Assembly (NCBI GenBank): GCA_963640465.1
Contig: CAVHYP010000049.1
Span: 1-20,619, forward strand
Length of the DNA: 20,619 nt
Source of the DNA: Colivivens sp963640465
GTDB taxonomy: Bacteria > Bacteroidota > Bacteroidia > Bacteroidales > Bacteroidaceae
Direction of reading: 5' to 3'
Of the stretch, positions 16,022 to 20,619 are shown piece by piece (within the stretch, counting starts at the first letter, position 1; each line of letters begins with the position of its first letter). The notes beneath the pieces are model-generated. The model saw nothing but the letters and a program-made list of their open reading frames with translations. It was not told the origin of the DNA and did no database searches. Position numbers and translations under genes: made by a program.

Positions 16022-17412
16022 ACTGTTTCTGCAATTGAAATGGCTTTACGCAAAGCTCCGAGTTTATTGTTTACTTCCTGCAATTCATATTCCACATCGC
16101 TCTTGGCAACGATGCCGCCACCTGCCTGGAACCACAGTTCGTTGTTTCTTGACACGAATGTCCTGATGGTGATTGCCTGGTTGAGGTTTCCGTTGAATCC
16201 TATGAATCCTATGCAACCTCCATATGCGCCTCTGTTGTGCGGTTCATACTCTGAGATGAGTTGCATGGCACGTATCTTTGGTGCGCCCGACAGTGTTCCG
16301 GCAGGGAAGGTGTCGATGAACGCCTTGATTGGGTCTGCCCCTTCATCCAGTTCTCCCGACACACGGCTCACGAGATGAATCACATGGCTGTAGAACTGCA
16401 TGTCCTTGTAGAAATCCACGTGCACTCCGTGGCAGTTGCGTGACAGGTCGTTCCTCGCAAGGTCGACCAGCATCACATGTTCTGCATTTTCCTTCGGGTC
16501 ATTCTTCAGGTACAGCGCATTCTTCTGGTCTTGCTCAGTGTCGCCCGTACGTTTCGTCGTTCCTGCAATCGGGTCAATATATGCTCTGCGTCCTTCGATG
16601 CGGCAATGAGTTTCCGGACTTGAACCGAAGATGCGGAAACCACCGAAATCGAAATAGAAGAGGTAAGGCGACGGATTGATGCTGCGCAATGCACGGTAGA
16701 GCTTGAAGTCATCGCCCTCGTACTTCTGGATGAAGCGTCGTGAGAGAACAATCTGGAATACATCACCGCGCAGGCAATGCCTGATTCCACGGCGTATGTT
16801 CTCACGGTGCTCGTCGTCCGTCAGTGTCGAGGTGCACTCGCCCACGGGACGGAAGCCGTAAGTCTGGTAAGGGCGTGAGTTGCAGTCGAGTTCGAGTTGT
16901 GCTAGATGGTCGTGTTCGCCGTCGGCAAGCAGTTCAATCAGAATCATCTCATTGCGGAAATGGTCGAACACGATAACGTCCTTATACAGTATATAGAGAA
17001 GGTCGGGCGCATCGTTGCGTTCCTGGGTCACGTCCTTCACGTTTATATTTTCGAAATAGCGCACTGCATTGAATGCGGTGTAGCCATAGAGTCCACAGAA
17101 GTCGGAGTAGTCGCCGGTCACACTGATGGAATGGATGAACTCGTTGATTACCTCTGCCGAGCCAAATCCGTCGGCAATGGGTTTTGAAGTGGTTGTGCCG
17201 TCGGGATAGTGTGCAATTCCCATTCCATGCTCTATTGACACGCTGGCAATGGGATTGATGCCGATGAAGGAACGGGAGTTCTCTCCGCCGTGATAGTCCG
17301 ACGACTCCATCAAAGCACTCTGAGGATAGGCGTCACGCACTCTCAGATAAGTGCTTACCGGGGTGTTCAAGTCACCGAGGATTTTCTTTGAAGCTGTATG
17401 ATATGAAAACAT
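16018..17412 (-). CDS. trpE: anthranilate synthase component I
   Basis: TrpE converts chorismate to anthranilate with ammonia from TrpG. It has 464 aa. The chorismate-binding core is at the C-terminus (DPIAGTTKRTGDTEQD, GTLSGAPKIRAMQLISEYE, YGGCIGFIGFNG). Near the N-terminus, ALMESSDYHGG with E36 and S37 matches the LLES feedback motif, so inhibition by tryptophan is expected. It follows trpB by 87 bp, the widest gap before the last gene, and that gap carries a 19-bp repeat. PabB is excluded by the operon context. Confidence 0.97.
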   Translation of the reverse strand: MFSYHTASKKILGDLNTPVSTYLRVRDAYPQSALMESSDYHGGENSRSFIGINPIASVSIEHGMGIAHYPDGTTTSKPIADGFGSAEVINEFIHSISVTGDYSDFCGLYGYTAFNAVRYFENINVKDVTQERNDAPDLLYILYKDVIVFDHFRNEMILIELLADGEHDHLAQLELDCNSRPYQTYGFRPVGECTSTLTDDEHRENIRRGIRHCLRGDVFQIVLSRRFIQKYEGDDFKLYRALRSINPSPYLFYFDFGGFRIFGSSPETHCRIEGRRAYIDPIAGTTKRTGDTEQDQKNALYLKNDPKENAEHVMLVDLARNDLSRNCHGVHVDFYKDMQFYSHVIHLVSRVSGELDEGADPIKAFIDTFPAGTLSGAPKIRAMQLISEYEPHNRGAYGGCIGFIGFNGNLNQAITIRTFVSRNNELWFQAGGGIVAKSDVEYELQEVNNKLGALRKAISIAETV

Positions 17413-17445
17413 TTTGCGTTTCTTGTTTTATGGCGGTGCTGCAAA

Positions 17446-17508
17446 TCGCCACCGTTTAGTCGATTGTCATTTAAGTTTGGCTACAACATTCGCCACCGTT
17501 TAGTCGAT
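17446..17508. repeat. 19-bp direct repeat 44 bp apart, spanning the trpB stop
   Basis: TCGCCACCGTTTAGTCGAT is perfect at 17446-17464 and 17490-17508. The second copy contains the last codons and stop of trpB on the minus strand; the other lies in the trpB-trpE gap. The 44-bp period is twice 22. Confidence 0.9.
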
Positions 17509-18699
17509 AGTTGCTTTGTCCATATTCTTGATATAAGTGTCGAGGTCCTTGTCTCCGCGTCCGCTGACAGTGAGAACCACCACATCCGAGGGCTTGAACT
17601 GGGGTGCCACCTTCGGCAGAAGAGCCAGGGCATGGGCTGACTCAAGTGCTGGGATGATTCCCTCGAGACGGGTAAGTTCGAAAGCAGCTCTCAGTGCTTC
17701 GTCGTCGTTGGCAGAAAACACCTGTGCCCTACCCTTTTCGTACAGGTTGCAATGAATTGGTCCTGTTCCCGGGTAGTCGAGTCCGGCAGATATTGAGTAC
17801 GGTTCAATGATTTGCCCGTCTTCAGTCTGCATGAGTTTGATGCGGCTGCCATGCAGTATGCCTACGGTGCCTACCTGCAGTGATGCAGCAGTCTTTCCAC
17901 TGTCGTTTCCCTGTCCTCCAGCTTCGCCAAGCACAATCTTCACACGGTCGTCGTCAAGGTAATGGTAGATGGTACCTGCTGCATTGCTTCCTCCGCCCAC
18001 ACATGCCATGAGATAGTCGGGATAGTTGCGGCCGACCTTTTCCTCCAACTGCCATTTGATTTCCTCACTGATGACCGATTGCAGACGAGCCACCATGTCG
18101 GGATAAGGATGCGGACCGACGGTGGATCCGATGATGTAGAAGGTGTCTGCAGGATGGCAACACCAGTCGCGGATGGCTTCGTTGGTCGCATCTTTCAGTG
18201 TCTTGTTGCCGCTCTCCACCGGAACCACAGTTGCTCCCAACATCCTCATGCGCTCCACATTCATGTGCTGGCGCTGCACGTCCAAAGCTCCCTGGTACAC
18301 TGTGCATGGGAAATTCATCAGTGCGCAGGCTGTTGCGGTGGCAACTCCGTGCTGTCCGGCACCGGTCTCTGCAATGATGCGCTTCTTGCCCATCTTCTTT
18401 GCAATGAGAATCTGTCCGAGCGCATTGTTTATCTTGTGTGCTCCAGTATGGTTCAGGTCCTCACGCTTCAGATAGAGTCGGCATCCGTACTTCTCGCTCA
18501 TGCGCGACGCATAATACAAAGGAGAGGGACGGCCCACATAGTCCTTCAACAGAGCATGAAACTCTTTCTTGAATTCATCACTCTCGATAATAGGCAAATA
18601 AGCCTTCTTCAAGTCTTCAACAGTCTTGTAGAGAATCTCGGGGATGTACGCACCTCCGAACTCTCCATAAAACCCGTCATTGTCTACATTGTAATTCAT
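17500..18699 (-). CDS. trpB: tryptophan synthase beta subunit
   Basis: TrpB condenses indole with L-serine to tryptophan, using PLP. It has 399 aa, the usual length of the main TrpB family. The PLP lysine is K89 (NHTGAHKINNALGQ), the phosphate loop is GGGSNAAGT, and the catalytic glutamate region is AETGAGQHG. It is the first gene of the operon, the order B-E-G-D-C-F-A. It is preceded by a leader ORF and terminator, so its expression should be directly set by attenuation. Confidence 0.98.
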   Translation of the reverse strand: MNYNVDNDGFYGEFGGAYIPEILYKTVEDLKKAYLPIIESDEFKKEFHALLKDYVGRPSPLYYASRMSEKYGCRLYLKREDLNHTGAHKINNALGQILIAKKMGKKRIIAETGAGQHGVATATACALMNFPCTVYQGALDVQRQHMNVERMRMLGATVVPVESGNKTLKDATNEAIRDWCCHPADTFYIIGSTVGPHPYPDMVARLQSVISEEIKWQLEEKVGRNYPDYLMACVGGGSNAAGTIYHYLDDDRVKIVLGEAGGQGNDSGKTAASLQVGTVGILHGSRIKLMQTEDGQIIEPYSISAGLDYPGTGPIHCNLYEKGRAQVFSANDDEALRAAFELTRLEGIIPALESAHALALLPKVAPQFKPSDVVVLTVSGRGDKDLDTYIKNMDKATID

Positions 18700-18733
18700 T
18701 GCTTTTATTGTTTTGTATTCTTGTTATGTACCC

Positions 18734-18766
18734 AAAAAAAGTTTGCCGGCAAGACTGCCGACAAAC
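18734..18766 (-). terminator. trp attenuator terminator
   Basis: On the minus strand, GTTTGTCGGCA (18766-18756) and TGCCGGCAAAC (18751-18741) form an 11-bp stem with one G-U pair and a 4-nt loop. Seven T (18740-18734) follow immediately. It ends 34 bp before the trpB ATG. An upstream strand, GGATTGCC (18838-18831), can pair over 8 bp with GGCAGTCT (18759-18752) and would block it. Confidence 0.9.
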
Positions 18767-18811
18767 TCACTCAATGTTACCTAAATATCGCTTAATTATG
18801 AAAGTTCCTTT

Positions 18812-18895
18812 TCAGATATGAGCAAACGATGGCAATCCTAGATTAGATGAATCCAAGCTCTGCCAACGCCAATATGTATTATTGCCCTTTCTCAT
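18812..18895 (-). CDS. trpL: trp operon leader peptide with two Trp codons
   Basis: This 27-codon ORF runs from ATG 18895-18893 to TGA 18814-18812 on the minus strand. It begins MRKGNNTYWRWQS, with TGG codons at positions 9 (18871-18869) and 11 (18865-18863). It starts 8 nt after a consensus -7 box, so it is leaderless or nearly so. Its second half encodes RNA segment 2 of the attenuator. A ribosome stalled at the Trp codons would cover segment 1 (CGTTGGCA, 18868-18861). One that reaches the stop would mask segment 2. The product has no expected function beyond being translated. The pairing logic supports it well, but translation itself is inferred. Confidence 0.8.
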   Translation of the reverse strand: MRKGNNTYWRWQSLDSSNLGLPSFAHI

Positions 18896-18903
18896 TTCGG
18901 GTG

Positions 18904-18934
18904 CAAAATTACTAATTAATTTGTTTACTCCAAA
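18904..18934 (-). promoter_or_regulatory. trp operon promoter
   Basis: On the minus strand, TTTG (18934-18931), a 19-bp spacer and TAATTTTG (18911-18904) give a full match to TTTG-N19-TAnnTTTG. The start site should be about 18897-18900, immediately before the leader ATG. Confidence 0.85.
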
Positions 18935-19034
18935 CGTTTCACTTGTTTTTTTTCAGGTTACCCTATAATTTTCTTCTCTCTGCCCGATTATTGCACGACA
19001 GCAGATGTCATTTCATAAAGGCTGATTCCAATTC

Positions 19035-19078
19035 AATCCGACTGCAATCACTGATTAATCCGAGTGCAGTCACTGACC
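19035..19078. repeat. 22-bp tandem repeat spanning the aroB stop
   Basis: On the plus strand, AATCCGA(C/G)TGCA(A/G)TCACTG occurs at 19035-19053 and 19057-19075, 17 of 19 positions identical, with a 22-bp period. The second copy contains the aroB stop (TGA, 19072-19070). The two copies also allow a GACTGCA / TGCAGTC stem (19040-19046 with 19065-19071). Confidence 0.85.
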
Positions 19079-20059
19079 GTCACGATAGAAGTCCAGAGCC
19101 TCGAATATCTGCTCCTTGCTCATTGTGCGGTTGATGCGCACCTTGCCTATGCCGCTGAGCAAGGCAAACTGGATTTTGTCGCCCACGTTTTTCTTGTCGT
19201 GCTTCATCAAGGCAAACAAGTCGTCGTAGTCGTCGCATGAAAGCTGGAACTTGCCGTAATGCATATTGATGAACTTCACAACCTCGTGCATCGTCTCTGT
19301 AGGGAATGAGAAATACGCACTCGAGAGATAGAGTTCGCAAACCAATCCCCAAGCCACTGCATAGCCGTGCAGCACAGGTGTACCCTGTTTCAAGGCAAAG
19401 CTCTCAATGGCATGACCGATGGTGTGTCCAAGGTTCAGCGACTTGCGGAGTCCGTGCTCGTGGGGGTCGGACTTCACCACCCTCTTCTTCACAGCCACGC
19501 TCTTCCTCACCATTGCGCCAAGATGCACATAGTCGATGTTGTCGAGGTCGAAGTCAAGCAGTTCGTTGAGAGTTTCGCTATTGGAGAGCAGTCCATGCTT
19601 GAGCATCTCTGCATAGCCCGAGAGGATATTCTCCTGGTCGAGAGTCTTCAGGAACGTGGTGTCGAGAATCACCTTCTTTGGTTCGTTGAACACACCGATT
19701 TCGTTCTTCAGTCCGTTGAAGTTGATGCCCGTCTTGCCACCTTCGGATGCATCGACCATCGCCAGCAGGGTTGTAGGGATATTCACAAAATCAATGCCAC
19801 GCTTGAAAGTGGATGCAGCAAATCCGCCAAGGTCGGTCACCATTCCGCCGCCCAAGTTGATGAGCAAGCTGTGTCGGGTAGTGCCATTGTTGCTGAGTTG
19901 CGTCCACACATATGAAAGAGATTCCAGATTCTTGTGTGCATCAGTGCTGGGAATCACAATGTGAAGAGCATTCTGCAATGACTCCAGTTCACTCACTACC
20001 GGCCAACAGCATTTCTCTGTTGTCTCGTCTGCCAAAATAAAAACTTTGTCGTATGCCAT
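19070..20059 (-). CDS. aroB: 3-dehydroquinate synthase
   Basis: AroB converts DAHP to 3-dehydroquinate, the second shikimate step, using NAD and a metal; chorismate from this pathway feeds TrpE. It has 329 aa. The NAD segment is LINLGGGMVTDLGGFAAST, and DASEGGKTGINFNGLKNE is the nucleotide/substrate loop, with Glu where Val is usual. The metal ligands are E151 (YAEMLKH), H212 (NLGHTIGH) and H231 (VLHGYAVAWG). The protein is about 20-30 residues shorter at the N-terminus than typical. The start is well defined: an in-frame TAA lies 10 codons upstream and a consensus promoter 35 nt upstream. No strong terminator separates it from the trp promoter. Confidence 0.96.
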   Translation of the reverse strand: MAYDKVFILADETTEKCCWPVVSELESLQNALHIVIPSTDAHKNLESLSYVWTQLSNNGTTRHSLLINLGGGMVTDLGGFAASTFKRGIDFVNIPTTLLAMVDASEGGKTGINFNGLKNEIGVFNEPKKVILDTTFLKTLDQENILSGYAEMLKHGLLSNSETLNELLDFDLDNIDYVHLGAMVRKSVAVKKRVVKSDPHEHGLRKSLNLGHTIGHAIESFALKQGTPVLHGYAVAWGLVCELYLSSAYFSFPTETMHEVVKFINMHYGKFQLSCDDYDDLFALMKHDKKNVGDKIQFALLSGIGKVRINRTMSKEQIFEALDFYRDGQ

Positions 20060-20094
20060 GTCTTGTCCTTTCTTCTTTGTTTTTTTTTACGATA

Positions 20095-20128
20095 CAAAGT
20101 TACGCTTTTATTTTGGAACAGCATCAAA
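20095..20128 (-). promoter_or_regulatory. aroB promoter
   Basis: On the minus strand, TTTG (20128-20125), a 22-bp spacer and TAACTTTG (20102-20095) match the Bacteroidetes consensus. The -7 box ends 35 nt before ATG 20059. Confidence 0.8.
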
Positions 20129-20172
20129 TGCCCTTCAATTATTTCAGAGCATTCCATTCCCCCATCCATCGT

Positions 20173-20218
20173 CCACACCTTATTATATGTAGTCCCCACA
20201 CCATATTATATATAACAG
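20173..20218. repeat. imperfect 23-bp tandem repeat
   Basis: CCACACCTTATTATATGTAG (20173 onward) and CCACACCATATTATATATAA (20196 onward) are two adjacent units with a 23-bp period, located upstream of the aroB promoter. Confidence 0.75.
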
Positions 20219-20250
20219 TTAGCTTAGGAATCAAGTTATGATCCTGCCAA

Positions 20251-20281
20251 AATAGTAGTCAGCTTTCTCCCAGAGCTCGTT
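20251..20281 (-). repeat. dispersed hairpin element, divergent copy
   Basis: AGTCAGCTTTCTCCCAGAGC aligns without gaps with AGTCAGCTCCCTCCGAGAGC at 20462-20481, the inverted copy. Stem pairing is mostly kept (GCTTT with AGAGC, including one wobble). Confidence 0.55.
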
Positions 20282-20331
20282 GATGACACCCAGGGCGTCA
20301 GCTCGCAATGTTTTCAGCCCACTAATTTCCG

Positions 20332-20368
20332 CGCTCGCTTTAACGCTCTCGGAGAGAGCTAGCTCCTA
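20332..20368 (+). repeat. dispersed hairpin element, copy 2
   Basis: It matches 8855-8891 at 35 of 37 positions. The stem is GCTCTC (20345-20350) / GAGAGC (20354-20359) with a GGA loop. Relative to copy 1, one C-G pair has become T-A on both sides. Confidence 0.85.
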
Positions 20369-20405
20369 GCGCTTGTGCTTTCGTCGAGCGCTTGTGCTTC
20401 TATCT
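20368..20405. repeat. 19-bp tandem repeat
   Basis: AGCGCTTGTGCTT occurs at 20368-20380 and 20387-20399, directly abutting hairpin element copy 2. Confidence 0.8.
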
Positions 20406-20456
20406 GCCGTCCGAACGTAAGTTCGCTATGTTCCAATAAGTCAAAGAACGGGGGAA

Positions 20457-20499
20457 ATAGGAGTCAGCTCCCTCCGAGAGCGTATACGAAAATTTTCGT
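20457..20499 (-). repeat. inverted hairpin element copy plus 14-bp palindrome
   Basis: The minus strand reads ACGCTCTCGGAGGGAGCT, then GACTCCTAT, matching the dispersed element (stem 20467-20472 / 20476-20481, one mismatch). Next to it is the perfect palindrome ACGAAAATTTTCGT at 20486-20499. Confidence 0.7.
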
Positions 20500-20619
20500 T
20501 AAGCTATGAGCAGAGCCAAGCTTGCTTGAGCTATGCCATAGCGAGAAAATTTGCACGAAGTGAATACGCTCTAGCACAGCTCGCAATGGCGCCCCGAAGG
20601 GGCAGCTGCTATCAGCCCA

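Larger units (their letters stand above)
20060..20619. other. non-coding, repeat-rich right end
   Basis: After the aroB promoter there is no credible gene to the window edge. The stretch holds a 23-bp tandem repeat, three copies of the dispersed hairpin element, a 19-bp tandem repeat, a 14-bp palindrome, a GCCCC-GAA-GGGGC hairpin (20591-20603), and CAGCTCGCAATG at both 20299 and 20577. Confidence 0.75.

Noticed and set aside
15518..16378. Long plus-strand frame opposite trpG/trpE
   Set aside because: Shadow of secure genes, with no promoter or family signature.
17962..18795. Long plus-strand frame opposite trpB and its leader
   Set aside because: Shadow of trpB; the attenuator on the other strand explains the non-coding end.

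Overview
The window comes from a Bacteroidetes chromosome, most likely a Prevotellaceae-type Bacteroidales. Several promoters carry the Bacteroidetes primary-sigma signature (TTTG, 19-23 bp, TAnnTTTG). The protein families are of Bacteroidales type, and the tryptophan genes run trpB-E-G-D-C-F-A. Almost everything coding is central metabolism. No phage, IS element, CRISPR, tRNA or rRNA was seen.

Left part, mostly + strand: at the left edge is a possible minus-strand gene start that runs off the window. Next is a small minus-strand transcription unit of short unknown ORFs, one interrupted by a stop, with its own promoter box and terminator. Then come pflB and pflA (pyruvate formate-lyase and its radical-SAM activase). 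They are followed by a GDP-fucose group: gmd, carrying an unusual in-frame helix-turn-helix extension at its N-terminus, fcl, and a cupin-mannose-6-phosphate isomerase fusion. Together these link fructose-6-P to mannose-6-P and GDP-mannose to GDP-L-fucose; the ManB/ManC steps are not in the window.

Right part, all minus strand: aroB (dehydroquinate synthase) lies upstream of the complete seven-gene trp operon, followed by sdaA (serine dehydratase), a flavin-reductase-like gene and metY (O-acetylhomoserine sulfhydrylase). Common-pathway aromatic synthesis thus sits beside tryptophan synthesis, and serine breakdown beside TrpB, which consumes serine.

The most interesting element is in front of trpB. 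A consensus promoter drives a 27-codon leader ORF with two Trp codons in a W-R-W arrangement. This is followed by three mutually exclusive RNA pairings ending in a strong terminator hairpin with seven U, 34 bp before the trpB start codon. That is a complete ribosome-mediated attenuator in a Bacteroidetes operon.

The intergenic DNA is also unusual. At least six gaps hold degenerate tandem repeats with a period of about 22 bp (or 44); two of them duplicate the stop-codon region of the adjacent gene. The 177-bp gap before gmd has a 29-bp periodic array. A dispersed hairpin element occurs at 8.86 kb and three times after 20.2 kb, and two of its copies differ only by a compensatory base-pair change.
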